Assembly: GCA_035275405.1 (NCBI GenBank)
Contig: DATEMU010000005.1
Location: 247,381-311,380, forward strand
Origin: Phycisphaerae bacterium
GTDB taxonomy: Bacteria > Planctomycetota > Phycisphaerae > UBA1845 > UTPLA1
Direction: 5' to 3'
DNA length: 64,000 bases
A model generated the notes under the pieces. That model made no database searches and was not told the origin of the DNA. It was given only the letters and a program-made list of their open reading frames with translations. Below, piece by piece: positions 1-8,933 of this stretch (position 1 is the stretch's first letter; each line of letters opens with the position of its first letter). Made by a program: the position numbers and the translations under genes.

Positions 1-1248
1 GGCCGCGCCTTCCTCCAAGCGAATAGGATCGGGCAGCGTAACCTGTTTGGCGAGCGCGTCAAAGACCTCGTGGAGATCGTCCTTGAAGACGTCGCCGATG
101 AGGATGCGCGTGACGTGGTCCTTGAACTGTGGGTATTCACGAATAAACCGGCCCATGCTGAATTTCGGATCGTAATACGCATACACCAGCATCCGGATTC
201 GCTGCATTCCTTCGGCCAGCCGCTCGCCTTCGCGGCCCAGCCGGTCGGCAGAGACATCGCCCGCTACGAGCGCATCGTGGACCGCGTCGGCGGCGTACTC
301 CGCGCTCTTAAAGGCCAGCATCACGCCGGAGGAATAGAGCGGATCGAGAAAACCGAACGCATCGCCGATCAGCACCCAACCGTGACCGGCAAAGCGCGAC
401 GAGCGATACGAAAAATCCGCCGTGGTGTAGATCTGCGCGACGCGCGTGGCATTCGCCATCCTCCGCGCGGCACCGGGACAGTTGGCGATTTCCTCGTCGA
501 GAATCGCGCCAGGGTCATCGCCGCGCCCGTTGTAGAGATAGTCCGGCGGCGCCACGACACCGAAGCTGGTGATGTCGTTGGACAACGGGATGAACCAGAA
601 CCACCCGCCGCCCTGCGGTGTGGCGATGACCAGCGTTGCACCGGCGTTGCGGCCGGGATCGCGCAGGGCCCCCTTATAGTACGAATAGATGACCGCGTTC
701 TTGAGCTTCGTATCGCCGTAGCGCAGCTTGAGCTGTCGGGAGATAAGTCCGGCCTGACCGGAAGCGTCCAGGACGACCTTGGATCGGATGTCTCGCGTTT
801 CACCGCCGATGACCGCCCGCACGCCGGCCGCACGATCTCCGTCGAAAAGCACCTCCCGGACCGTCGCCTGCTCGACGACTTCAGCTCCATGTTCGCGGGC
901 GTTTTCCATTAGCATTTTGTCAAAGCGCGACCGCTCGACCTGCCACGTAAACGACCACTCGCCCGGATCGCGATCGGGAAAGAAAAACGGGGCGGACTCC
1001 CTGCCGCTGGCCGTGACAAACTGGACGCTCTCCTTCACGACGAAATCCGAGGACTTCATGCGCTCCAGCAATCCGAGCCGCTTGAAGGTCCAATACGTAT
1101 TGGGCATCAGCGATTCGCCGATGTGATGGCGGGGGAATTTCGAACGCTCCAGCACGAGCACGGAGTGCCCATGGTCGGCGAGCAGCGTCGCGGCGGTCGA
1201 GCCGGACGGCCCACCGCCGATGATCACGCAGTCGTAGCTCTCCTTCAT
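1..1248 (-). CDS. FAD-dependent oxidoreductase, geranylgeranyl-reductase/halogenase-like (3' end outside window)
   Basis: The 416 codons read from the ATG at 1248 stay open to the window edge, so the C-terminus is missing. The N-terminus is a Rossmann FAD motif (IIGGGPSGSTAATLLA), followed by LVLERSKFPRHHIGESL, the pattern of geranylgeranyl-reductase and tryptophan-halogenase-like flavoproteins. The second FAD contact GWVLIGDAFGFLDPLYSSG lies near residue 300. It probably oxidises, reduces or halogenates a small hydrophobic or aromatic substrate. Its ATG overlaps the TGA of the DUF98 gene (ATGA), so the two are translationally coupled. The family fold is certain; the substrate is not. The halogenase lysine motif was not confirmed. 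Confidence 0.85.
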   Translation of the reverse strand, partial: MKESYDCVIIGGGPSGSTAATLLADHGHSVLVLERSKFPRHHIGESLMPNTYWTFKRLGLLERMKSSDFVVKESVQFVTASGRESAPFFFPDRDPGEWSFTWQVERSRFDKMLMENAREHGAEVVEQATVREVLFDGDRAAGVRAVIGGETRDIRSKVVLDASGQAGLISRQLKLRYGDTKLKNAVIYSYYKGALRDPGRNAGATLVIATPQGGGWFWFIPLSNDITSFGVVAPPDYLYNGRGDDPGAILDEEIANCPGAARRMANATRVAQIYTTADFSYRSSRFAGHGWVLIGDAFGFLDPLYSSGVMLAFKSAEYAADAVHDALVAGDVSADRLGREGERLAEGMQRIRMLVYAYYDPKFSMGRFIREYPQFKDHVTRILIGDVFKDDLHEVFDALAKQVTLPDPIRLEEGAA

Positions 1249-1817
1249 TCGTCCGTCACCCGCTCGTCGTACACGATCTCCAACAGTTCGATCGCCGGCT
1301 GCTCGTCACAGTAAATCACGCCCAGCCGTCCATACGCCTTCGGCGGCCGCGCCGCGCCAAAATCCGCGAGCAGCGGACATCCAGTGTCAAAGCGATAGTA
1401 CCATTTCGGCTCAATTCGTCGAAGGACATTCGCCTGAATCAGCACATCGCCCAGCGGCGTCCGCTTTTCCTGTATCGCCGCGCGAACCGCGCCCGAAGTA
1501 TAGCCCAGATCGATCCGTACGAGGCCGACCTCCACGATGCGCTCGGATTCGGCCAGGCTCAGCACAATTCGCCGCTGGTACAGGTCGCCGTCGACTTGGC
1601 TGGCGAGAACGCGCAGAACGACATCCTGGCCGAAGTGCTCGCGCAGGCGGAGCGTCATGTGCTGGTCATGCGCGAGGAGGCGGCGGTAAGCATCGGGGAG
1701 ACGGTCCGGCGCGATCGGCTCGAAATACCCGCCGAGCGCATCGCGCCCCATTAGCGCGCGACAGAACGTCGTCAGTGCCTGCCGGGGATCATCGAGGCCG
1801 TTCAAGTGGATGGACAC
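1245..1817 (-). CDS. Chorismate-lyase-like (DUF98) protein
   Basis: The protein of about 190 residues contains RRLLAHDQHMTLRLREHFG near residue 50, then RIVLSLAESERIVEVGLVRI and TPLGDVLIQANVLRRIEPKW. These are features of the DUF98/chorismate pyruvate-lyase-like family. Such enzymes convert chorismate to 4-hydroxybenzoate and pyruvate, or related reactions. The GTG at 1817 was chosen because it lies just after the stop of the upstream gene (1822). An ATG at 1877 would overlap that gene by 56 bases. No clear ribosome site is seen. It sits between a radical SAM gene and a flavoprotein and overlaps the latter by four bases, so a shared small-molecule pathway is inferred. Catalytic activity on chorismate is not shown. 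Confidence 0.7.
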   Translation of the reverse strand: MSIHLNGLDDPRQALTTFCRALMGRDALGGYFEPIAPDRLPDAYRRLLAHDQHMTLRLREHFGQDVVLRVLASQVDGDLYQRRIVLSLAESERIVEVGLVRIDLGYTSGAVRAAIQEKRTPLGDVLIQANVLRRIEPKWYYRFDTGCPLLADFGAARPPKAYGRLGVIYCDEQPAIELLEIVYDERVTDE

Positions 1818-1821
1818 AATA

Positions 1822-3168
1822 TTACGTGTAACGAATGTTCCGGTAGGGTCTTTCAAAAAAGCGGGGCAGGAGGGCATCGGCGCGAAGCAGGCCCTCGCGG
1901 GTCAGGCGGATCTCGTCGCCGGCGTGCGTCGCGTAGCCTTCTCGTTCGATAGCGGCCCACTCGCCGCCGAACTCCTCGAGGATATCGAGATCGAACTTGT
2001 CGCGGAAATAGCCCGCGTCGATTCGCCCCGTCTTGAGTTGCAGGATCATCTCGCGGATCGCCAGCGAGCGCGGCGGCACCGCCAGCGCCCGGCCGATTGG
2101 CAGCTCGCTGCGCTCGACCGTCGCGATATAGTCGTGCCACTGGTCGGCGTTCTGGTAGTGCACGCCGCCAAAATGCGAAAACGAAGCGACCCCCGTTCCG
2201 ATCATGTCCGCCCCGTGCCACAGAGAGTCGCGATAGACGAAGCCCGCGTGGGTGGACGGCTTGATGAGCGTGTAGGCGCTGGAGACGACATATCCGGCCG
2301 CCAAAAATTGATCGAACGCGTAATTCACCCACGCCCGCTTGGTCGCCCAGCCGGCGACCGGCGGCGCGGTCCCGGCCTCCACCGCCTCGCGCGAGAAGAC
2401 CGCGTTGAACGGCAGCTCCATCTGATAAATGGTCAGACTGTCTGGCGACAGGATGAGGGCCTTTTCAACGGTCGCGCGCCATTTGTCCTCCGTGTCGCCG
2501 ACCATCCCGGCGATGAGGTCGATGTTGATCTGGTCGAAACAAACCGCTCGCGCCCACTCGTAAGAGCGAAAGACCTCCGGCGACTTGTGGGCGCGGCCGT
2601 TGATGGAGAGGACCTCATCGTCAAAGTGCTCGATGCCCAGCGACAGCCGCGTGACACCGATCTCCTTGATCGTCGCCAGCTTGCTCTCCTTGAGCGTGCC
2701 CGGCTCGCACTCAAACGTCACCTCGCGGGCCGCGTCCCAGTTCCAATGTTGGCGAATCCGGTCAATCAACCGGAGGAGTTGCTCGTTGCTCAGGAACGAC
2801 GGAGTGCCGCCGCCGAAATAGACGAATTCGAATTGCCGACCGGCGAGGGCCTGCCGCTCGGCGTACAAACCGATCTCTTTGCCGAGCGCATCGGTGTAAA
2901 CGTCCACCTCGTCGGCGTTCTTGTCGGTATAGACGCGAAAATAGCAGAACTTGCAGCGCTTGCGGCAGAAGGGGATGTGCAGGTACAGCCCGACCGGCCG
3001 ACCCACGGCCTCGCCGTGCGAAGCGGCATCCAGGGCGGCGAGGGCCGACGGGATGTGCTCCGGCTGCCAGACCGAAAAGGGCGGGTAGTTGGCGACGAAG
3101 TAGCTGCCGACCTCAGTCGGCTCAGGGGTTTTGATTTGGGGTAATTCCAGCATCTCTCCGTCCGACAC
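1822..3168 (-). CDS. HemN/HemW-family radical SAM protein
   Basis: This 448-residue protein carries LYLHIPFCRKRCKFCYF near residue 80, a CX3CX2C radical SAM cluster motif in the HemN/HemW setting. YFGGGTPSFLS and FECEPGTL follow, as in coproporphyrinogen oxidase-like enzymes. The C-terminus has a HemN_C-like region. The first cysteine motif lacks the extra cysteine typical of genuine HemN (CXXXCXXCXC), so heme synthesis is not assured; HemW-like heme handling or another C-C chemistry is possible. The start is GTG at 3168. An ATG at 3153 preceded by GGAGAG is an alternative. It is first in a three-gene minus-strand run with DUF98 and the FAD oxidoreductase. Confidence 0.8.
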   Translation of the reverse strand: MSDGEMLELPQIKTPEPTEVGSYFVANYPPFSVWQPEHIPSALAALDAASHGEAVGRPVGLYLHIPFCRKRCKFCYFRVYTDKNADEVDVYTDALGKEIGLYAERQALAGRQFEFVYFGGGTPSFLSNEQLLRLIDRIRQHWNWDAAREVTFECEPGTLKESKLATIKEIGVTRLSLGIEHFDDEVLSINGRAHKSPEVFRSYEWARAVCFDQINIDLIAGMVGDTEDKWRATVEKALILSPDSLTIYQMELPFNAVFSREAVEAGTAPPVAGWATKRAWVNYAFDQFLAAGYVVSSAYTLIKPSTHAGFVYRDSLWHGADMIGTGVASFSHFGGVHYQNADQWHDYIATVERSELPIGRALAVPPRSLAIREMILQLKTGRIDAGYFRDKFDLDILEEFGGEWAAIEREGYATHAGDEIRLTREGLLRADALLPRFFERPYRNIRYT

Positions 3169-3313
3169 AAGGCCCGCCTATCCCGAAGTTTAGCACGATG
3201 CCGGGGCGCTCACCAATCGGCCACGGCCCGACCGATACCGGCCTGGGCACGGAATATTACGTCGAATTGGGCCAACACATTGGGTAGAGTGGTAGTTCAA
3301 GCCGTGAGCGGGC

Positions 3314-3333
3314 GGTCCCGGCACGCCGGGATC
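3314..3333. repeat. 20-nt imperfect palindrome upstream of the lipoprotein gene
   Basis: GGTCCCGGCACGCCGGGATC is a near-perfect palindrome ending 34 bases before the ATG at 3368. It matches 16 of 20 positions of the perfect palindrome at 36360-36379. It may be an operator, an RNA hairpin in the leader or a dispersed repeat. Confidence 0.5.
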
Positions 3334-3367
3334 GGTTTTCCAGGCAGGTAAAAAAAGGAACCAAGCC

Positions 3368-4339
3368 ATGTTTTCGATTTCTCGTCGGGCAAGTTCTCCG
3401 GTAGTCCGGTCGATCGCGGTCGTACTAGCCCTGGGATCGGTCGCACTCGTCGCGACCGGTTGCGGGACGCCGTTCAAGACCCAGGAGCAACTCACGCTCA
3501 CCGCCCCGGCCAGCGCGGAGAAGCTCATCGTCGAGAACAACATCGGCGACGTGACGATTCGGGCCGACGCGCAGGCCAAGGAAGTCTCCGCGGTCATCAC
3601 CAAGATCGGTCGCGGCGCAACGTTGAAGGAGGCGGAGAAGGCCCTCGCGGAATTGGAGGTCACCCTGGCGATGGACGACACCGGGGCGCTGCGGGCCACG
3701 GTCGATCATCCCCGCGCGACGAGCTTCCGCCAGCACGAAGTCGTCTGGGCGATCACGACTCCTCCGACCACCGAGGTCCGCGTAACGACAGACATCGGCG
3801 ATGCGACCGTGAATGGCATTCACAAGGATGTCGCCATCAAGACCGATATCGGCGACGCGCGGGTATCCTGCGACCCGGCCGCATCGAGCGCCGTCACGAT
3901 CTCCACGGGCGTGGGCGATGTGCACGTGTCGGATGCCCGCGGGCTCACGGCCAAGACCGATGTAGGCGACATTCACGCCTCGGCCGGCGGCCCGATCCAG
4001 CTCGACAGCGATGTCGGCGATGTCGTACTGCACCTGAAGCCCGCGACCAGCGAGCGCGTGCGGATCGAGAGCGACGTCGGCGACGTGTGCCTCTATCTGG
4101 ACCCCGGCCAGCAGGGCAAGCTGACCGCCACAACGGACGTCGGATCGGTGCGCGTCGCCCTGGATGGCGTGACCATGCGGGAATTCCGCCATCGCGACCA
4201 TTTTGCCGTAGCGCAACTCGGCGAGTCGGCGACGCCCTCGATCGATATCTTCACCGATGTGGGCGATGTCACCATAAAGTCGCAGCCGGCCGACACGCCG
4301 GCCACCAAGCCGGCGACAGCGCTAAGCGCGGTGCGGTAG
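3368..4339 (+). CDS. Putative lipoprotein with DUF4097-like beta repeats
   Basis: The 323-residue product has a basic N-terminus, a hydrophobic stretch and a lipobox-like VATGC at about residues 28-32, so it is probably lipidated and exported. The mature part has many short strands ending in DIGD, DVGD or GVGD (for example ENNIGDVTI, TTDIGDATV, KTDIGDARV, KTDVGDIHA, ESDVGDVCL, FTDVGDVTI). They are spaced about 20-30 residues apart, as in DUF4097 putative adhesins with beta-solenoid repeats. AGGA stands about 8 bases before the ATG. The protein probably folds as a repetitive beta structure at the cell surface or periplasm. Its partner is unknown and it seems to be monocistronic. Confidence 0.75.
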   Translation: MFSISRRASSPVVRSIAVVLALGSVALVATGCGTPFKTQEQLTLTAPASAEKLIVENNIGDVTIRADAQAKEVSAVITKIGRGATLKEAEKALAELEVTLAMDDTGALRATVDHPRATSFRQHEVVWAITTPPTTEVRVTTDIGDATVNGIHKDVAIKTDIGDARVSCDPAASSAVTISTGVGDVHVSDARGLTAKTDVGDIHASAGGPIQLDSDVGDVVLHLKPATSERVRIESDVGDVCLYLDPGQQGKLTATTDVGSVRVALDGVTMREFRHRDHFAVAQLGESATPSIDIFTDVGDVTIKSQPADTPATKPATALSAVR

Positions 4340-4434
4340 CCGTCGGACACGCCAACAATTGCAGTAGCGATCGATCACGGGCAAGATACGCGCACGCCGC
4401 CTGTCGCGGCGGGGCCCGATCGATCGAGTAACGG

Positions 4435-7074
4435 ATGAGGTTCGACGAGCTTCAAGCGGCCAGTCCCCCGCCGTCGTCTCCCAAGCCCGCCGCGCCGCTG
4501 TTGCCCATCGCCGTGGGTCTCATCGGCGGAATCGCCGCAGACAACTTTTTTCAACTACCGACACTCGCATCGCTCGGACTCTTCGCCCTCGGATGCGGCC
4601 TGTACTATGCACGACCGCGAAGCGAGCGTATCGCGTTCGCCGCCGTCGTCGTTGCGGCGGCCGGGCTGGGGACCCTTCGACACGCCGTCGCCGATCGCTG
4701 GATCGCCGAAGATCACATCGTCCGATTCACGCAGGACGAGCCGATCCTCGTGCATATCCGCGGCGAGGTCCTGACGCCGCCGGAAATCGTCGAGCCCAAA
4801 CCGGACGCGGTTCTCGCCTATAAGATCGGCCCCAAGACGCGATTAGTCATCGAGGCGAAATCACTCGATGGCGCGGGCGGTCCGATCGGCGTCAGCGGCC
4901 GCGTCGCCGTCACGGTCAAGGCCCCGATCGAGACATCTCGACTCGGCGACACGGTCGAGATGACGGGCTGGCTCTATCGACCGCGCGGGCCGCGGAATCC
5001 CGGCGAATACAATTGGGCGCTGCACCAGAAGCGCAACGGCATCCGCGCCGCCTTCGTCTGCGATCACGGCGAATCCGTGCAAGTCGTCGCCCCAAGCGAT
5101 GGTCGGGGTTGGCCGACGTGGATCGCCGGCGCCCGGGCTCGCATGCGCGGCTACCTCCTCGATTCGGCCTTTGAAGATGAAGACCCCGCTTCCGGCGTGG
5201 TCGCGGCGATGGTCCTGGCGCAGAGGAGCGCCGTCTCCCGCGAAATCAACGAAGCCTTCATTCGCACCGGAAACGCGCACTTCCTCGCTGCCAGCGGCAT
5301 GAACATCGCCTGGTTGGTCGCCGTCGGCTGGACCGTGATGCGCGTCATGGGCACTCACTATCGCATCGCCGCAATCGTCGTCGCGGCGCTGATCGTCTCC
5401 TACGTCCTTCTCGCCGAACCTGAACCGTCGATCCTCCGGGCCGGCATCGTCGGCCTATTGTGGTGCGTCTCCATTTTCCTCCGCGGCCGGACCCACGCCT
5501 TGAATTGGCTGGCTTGCTCGGCCGTCGTCATCCTCATGATCGACCCGATGGACGTCTTCCGCCCCGGCTTCCAATTCAGTTTCATCGCCGTACTGGGGCT
5601 GCTCTACCTTCTACCGTTGGTTGCCAGTGCGATGGCCTCCGTCTGTCTTCGGCTTGGCCTTCCCCGCGTGGCCCACGCCGTCGATCACCGGCTCTATGCG
5701 GCGAACCTGGTGATGCCGATCGGCCCCCCGCCCAGCGCGACTTCTTCCTTGATGGAGTGGATCGCGGTGTGGCTTCTCATGCTCCTCGCCATGTCGATCA
5801 CAGCATGGTTCGTCACCGCCCCACTCTCCTGCTACATCTTCAACACCCTCAATCCCTGGGGCGCACCTTGCACGTTCCTCGTCTCCTTCCTCGCCCTGCC
5901 GGTCACCTGCATCGGCTACATCGCGACGCTGGTCGGCGCGCTCTTTCCCTTCACCGGTCCCGTCATCGGTCCTGTTCTGGCCGCCACGGCGCACGCCATG
6001 CTCGGCCTCGTCGAATGGCTCGCTACTCTGCCGGGCATGGCCGTCGATGGCCGGCAGCCCTCCATCGGATGGTTGCTGGCCTTCTACGCGGTGCTCGGGC
6101 TGCGCGTTTATCAACCGCAGTGGATGACCGGCCGACCCGAGCCCGAATCGCCAGAGTCTCCTGATCGCAAGACCTCAACGCGTTTCTCTTTCCTCCGACG
6201 GCATTCGTTCAAAGTGGCGGCGATGGTACTTTTCCTGTGGTGGCTGATTCCCCCGCGCTGGGCGACGATTGACCGTGACGCCCTCAAGGTCTGGATGCTC
6301 GCGGTCGGCGACGGCACCGGCACCGTCATTGAACTGCCCAACGGCGGGACGCTGCTCTACGACTTCGGCACGCGCTCGTCCTTCGACGCCGGACCGCCCG
6401 CCGTAAACTTTCTAAAACACCGCGGCATCAACCAAATCGACGCCGCTTTCATCTCCCACACGGACTTCGATCATTACAGCGCCATCGCGACGATCGCCCG
6501 GCACATCCCGATTCGCCGCGTCATCGTGAACGATCACTTCGCGCGGTTCGCCGGGGCGAACTCCGGGCCCGGTCATTTCCTCGACGCGCTGAGGAAATCA
6601 GGCGTGCCAATCGAGACCTGGAGCGGCCCGCAGACGTTGGCCGACACCGGAGAGGTTCAAATCATGTCGATCTGGCCCCCGCCGGCGAACGATCGCCCGT
6701 TGGTCGACGCGAACGAAACATCCACCGTCCTGCGGGTCACCCATCAGGGACGTTCGATCCTCCTGACCGGCGATATCGCCGAGGCGGCGATGGGAACTCT
6801 CCTCGCGAATCCGGCGTTGCTCAAGGCTGATGTCCTGGCCCTTCCCCATCATGGCGCCGTTGTCCACAACACGGCCGCCTTTATTGCCGCTGCCAATTCG
6901 CGGGTCGCCGTCCGCTCCAGCGGCCAGCGCCGCGGCCTCACGACCAGTGGGATCGAAGCCCTCGTCGGCGACCGGTCGTACTTTTGCACGGCCGACGACG
7001 GCTGCGTGCGGGTGACGATCCGCGACGGCGAACTGACCGCCGAGGCCGTAATGACTAATCCGAGCACCCGATAA
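4435..7074 (+). CDS. comEC: ComEC/Rec2 competence protein
   Basis: The 879-residue length and domain order fit full ComEC: an N-terminal DUF4131 region with helices (about 20-210), a polytopic competence domain (about 225-510, including LAASGMNIAWLVAVGWTV) and a C-terminal metallo-beta-lactamase domain (about 600-850). The metal motif HTDFDHYS is near residue 675, with LTGDIAEA and LPHHGA further on. ComEC forms the inner-membrane channel for single-stranded DNA during natural transformation, and the beta-lactamase domain is thought to degrade the other strand. No other competence genes lie nearby. All key motifs are present, so it looks intact. Confidence 0.93.
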   Translation: MRFDELQAASPPPSSPKPAAPLLPIAVGLIGGIAADNFFQLPTLASLGLFALGCGLYYARPRSERIAFAAVVVAAAGLGTLRHAVADRWIAEDHIVRFTQDEPILVHIRGEVLTPPEIVEPKPDAVLAYKIGPKTRLVIEAKSLDGAGGPIGVSGRVAVTVKAPIETSRLGDTVEMTGWLYRPRGPRNPGEYNWALHQKRNGIRAAFVCDHGESVQVVAPSDGRGWPTWIAGARARMRGYLLDSAFEDEDPASGVVAAMVLAQRSAVSREINEAFIRTGNAHFLAASGMNIAWLVAVGWTVMRVMGTHYRIAAIVVAALIVSYVLLAEPEPSILRAGIVGLLWCVSIFLRGRTHALNWLACSAVVILMIDPMDVFRPGFQFSFIAVLGLLYLLPLVASAMASVCLRLGLPRVAHAVDHRLYAANLVMPIGPPPSATSSLMEWIAVWLLMLLAMSITAWFVTAPLSCYIFNTLNPWGAPCTFLVSFLALPVTCIGYIATLVGALFPFTGPVIGPVLAATAHAMLGLVEWLATLPGMAVDGRQPSIGWLLAFYAVLGLRVYQPQWMTGRPEPESPESPDRKTSTRFSFLRRHSFKVAAMVLFLWWLIPPRWATIDRDALKVWMLAVGDGTGTVIELPNGGTLLYDFGTRSSFDAGPPAVNFLKHRGINQIDAAFISHTDFDHYSAIATIARHIPIRRVIVNDHFARFAGANSGPGHFLDALRKSGVPIETWSGPQTLADTGEVQIMSIWPPPANDRPLVDANETSTVLRVTHQGRSILLTGDIAEAAMGTLLANPALLKADVLALPHHGAVVHNTAAFIAAANSRVAVRSSGQRRGLTTSGIEALVGDRSYFCTADDGCVRVTIRDGELTAEAVMTNPSTR

Positions 7075-7325
7075 TGACGACGGGGTACACCATCCGACCT
7101 GGCAGCGTGGGCTTCAGCAGCGCCGCGCCCTTGCGAAATCCCCGGCAGCTTCCTAAGATAAATCAGATACAATTGCTCGCGAGGGGCGCGGGATGGATGG
7201 CGGCCCTGAGCCCGGGCGAATAGGTACCCGGGCGGATCAAGGCCCTTCATTTGTCGACATCGCGGTCGCCCTTGCCCGATACACTTTACGGTGTCATCCG
7301 GGTCGCCGAAGTTGGGACGCCGTCG

Positions 7326-7961
7326 ATGATCGCGCCAAGCACATCTCCCGGTCTAGCCTGCAATGTCCTGGTGCTGAACCAGAACTACCTGGCCATCCGC
7401 GTCGTGAACGTGAAGCGGGCCTTCAGCCTGCTGTTCCGCGAACTGGCCGAGGTCGTGCACATCGACCAGGGCCAGTACACGTCGTACGACTTCTCGGAGT
7501 GGTGCGAGCTGTCCGAGCTGGCCCGCGAGTTCGAGCCGGACGCCCACGACTGGATCCGCACCGTCCGCTTCGACATCGCCGTGCCGCGGATCATCCGCCT
7601 GGCCTTCTACGACCGGCTGCCCAAGCAGGCCGTGAAGTTCAACCGGCGCAACCTGTACGCCCGCGACGGCAACAAGTGCCAGTACTGCGGTAAGAAGTAC
7701 TCAACGAGCGAGTTGTCGCTGGACCACGTCATCCCACGCAGCCTGGGCGGGAAGACGACGTGGGAGAATATTGTCTGCGCCTGTCTGAAGTGTAACATCA
7801 AGAAGGGCGGCCGCACACCGGAAATGGCCCACATGCACCTGATCACGGCCCCGAAGAAGCCGCGCCGCAACCCCGTCATCACCGTCAAGCTCGCCGACGG
7901 CCGCTATGCCAGTTGGAAGGCGTTCCTCGACAACGCGTACTGGTCGGTGGAGCTGAAGTAG
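7326..7961 (+). CDS. HNH endonuclease family protein
   Basis: From the ATG at 7326 the protein has about 211 residues. An N-terminal region (VLVLNQNYLAIRVVNVKRAF) typical of bacterial HNH proteins precedes an HNH core with zinc-type cysteines: CQYCGKKY at about residue 118, LDHVIPRSLGG, then CACLKCNIKKGGRTP. The upstream in-frame ATG at 7251 would add 25 residues lacking family similarity. The widespread family has no settled physiological role. The TAG stop lies inside a GTAGGGCGGG palindrome. It is followed by a lower-GC patch. Confidence 0.85.
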   Translation: MIAPSTSPGLACNVLVLNQNYLAIRVVNVKRAFSLLFRELAEVVHIDQGQYTSYDFSEWCELSELAREFEPDAHDWIRTVRFDIAVPRIIRLAFYDRLPKQAVKFNRRNLYARDGNKCQYCGKKYSTSELSLDHVIPRSLGGKTTWENIVCACLKCNIKKGGRTPEMAHMHLITAPKKPRRNPVITVKLADGRYASWKAFLDNAYWSVELK

Positions 7962-7982
7962 GGCGGGTGGTTTCACCCGCCG
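7958..7982. repeat. Stop-codon-associated palindromic repeat, copy 1
   Basis: GTAGGGCGGGTGGTTTCACC followed by CGCC forms a hairpin with GGCGGGTG/CACCCGCC arms. The TAG at 7959-7961 is the stop of the HNH gene, so the repeat starts exactly at the gene end. Related copies are at 10778, 10835 (inverted), 38534 and 63667. Confidence 0.8.
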
Positions 7983-8049
7983 TAGCGCCCGGCCCCCGTG
8001 CCGGATGCAGAACACCGAGCACCGCAAAACGATGCGCGGTCAATCGTCG

Positions 8050-8289
8050 ATGCTGACCTGCGATATATGCGGAAAAAAGGGCGCTCGTATTCACCGGGTA
8101 ACGCGCTCTTGCGGGCGCGGCCGGTCCACGTTCTTTATCGAGAACGTTCCCCTCGTGACATGCTCGCCGTGCGGTGAAAGCTACTTTACGGCAGAGACGC
8201 TTCACGAAATCGAGCGCATCCGCTTACACTGGCGCGAGTTTACTGTCGCCAAGAAGATGCTAATCGCGCAGTTCGGTAGGGAGGCGTAA
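8050..8289 (+). CDS. YgiT-type zinc-finger protein (orphan)
   Basis: The small protein has MLTCDICGKKGARI at its start and VTCSPCGESYF near residue 42, two CxxC pairs typical of YgiT/MqsA-like zinc fingers. The tail (AETLHEIERIRL) resembles the linker seen in this family. Such proteins are often antitoxins or regulators encoded beside a DUF4258 or MqsR-like toxin. No such partner is visible on either side here. In-frame ATGs at 8005 and 8032 are alternative starts; 8050 was preferred because the zinc knuckle usually begins within a few residues of the start. Base composition falls from here to 8881. Confidence 0.65.
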   Translation: MLTCDICGKKGARIHRVTRSCGRGRSTFFIENVPLVTCSPCGESYFTAETLHEIERIRLHWREFTVAKKMLIAQFGREA

Positions 8290-8326
8290 CGAACCAAGTT
8301 CGGACACGAGGCGACGTTTGTTCAAC

Positions 8327-8881
8327 ATGCGAAGGCTGGCAAAGATCATCGCTTTTCTCGCTTGCAGCGGATCATGCACGGGATGCGCAATGCCGCTCTT
8401 CCTTTTTCCCGCCCCGTCCAAGACGAGCGAGCGACAGTTAGCATTTGTGGACTGGACGGACTCGTTGATTAAAAAGGATGGACTCCTCTTGGTTGAACGA
8501 AAGGTTTCTGGGCCGCTTGGTCCGTCGCCTTCCGAATTTGTCTTGGTTGAAATCAAACAGGGCAGAACGCAGTTACCCGGACGGCTCGTTTTAGGAGCTC
8601 TCTGGTTGTGGTTACGTCCAACACTACCCTTCTTTCTGATTTACCCGCATGAGGAAATACACTTTTATGTCTTTATTCCAGGATACCATGGCAGCATTGA
8701 TATCAAGTCACTGCGTCCAGATGGCAACGTCCAATTGTACCTGAACAGCGATTACAAATCCGAGGCTCGTGAATGCTGGGATGTTTCCAATCTTCCGATT
8801 CGCGATGATGACCGGCTAATCAATCCAGGGGATCAGAAAAGGCTAGAAGAATTCGTTAGGGCGAATCCAGCACCTGTGTGA
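8327..8881 (+). CDS. Hypothetical lipoprotein
   Basis: I do not recognise this 184-residue protein. It begins MRRLAKIIAFLACSGSCTGC, a signal sequence ending in a possible lipobox, so export and lipidation are likely. The middle holds a hydrophobic segment (LGALWLWLRPTLPFFLIYP). The rest is polar and ends in a short charged tail. Its DNA is clearly poorer in GC than its neighbours (27 of 60 bases at 8701-8760), which with the adjacent zinc-finger gene suggests a recently acquired patch. A TTG at 8318 is an alternative start. It may belong with the YgiT gene, 37 bases away. Confidence 0.55.
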   Translation: MRRLAKIIAFLACSGSCTGCAMPLFLFPAPSKTSERQLAFVDWTDSLIKKDGLLLVERKVSGPLGPSPSEFVLVEIKQGRTQLPGRLVLGALWLWLRPTLPFFLIYPHEEIHFYVFIPGYHGSIDIKSLRPDGNVQLYLNSDYKSEARECWDVSNLPIRDDDRLINPGDQKRLEEFVRANPAPV

Positions 8882-8933
8882 ACTCGGTGGAATCTCAAGT
8901 ACCGAGCAAATCCAAAAGTCAGGCGTCCATTGA

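Noticed and set aside
70..912. Plus-strand open frame of 280 residues
   Set aside because: It lies opposite the FAD oxidoreductase, whose motifs and frame are clear. It has no domain and arises from high GC.
1810..3144. Plus-strand open frame of 444 residues
   Set aside because: It is antiparallel to the radical SAM gene and shows no recognisable family. Its composition is that of a reverse-frame shadow.
3540..4280. Recurrent GACATCGGCGAC-like DNA repeats that might suggest a CRISPR or other array
   Set aside because: They encode the repeating DIGD/DVGD motifs of the lipoprotein. The spacing varies and the sequence is coding.
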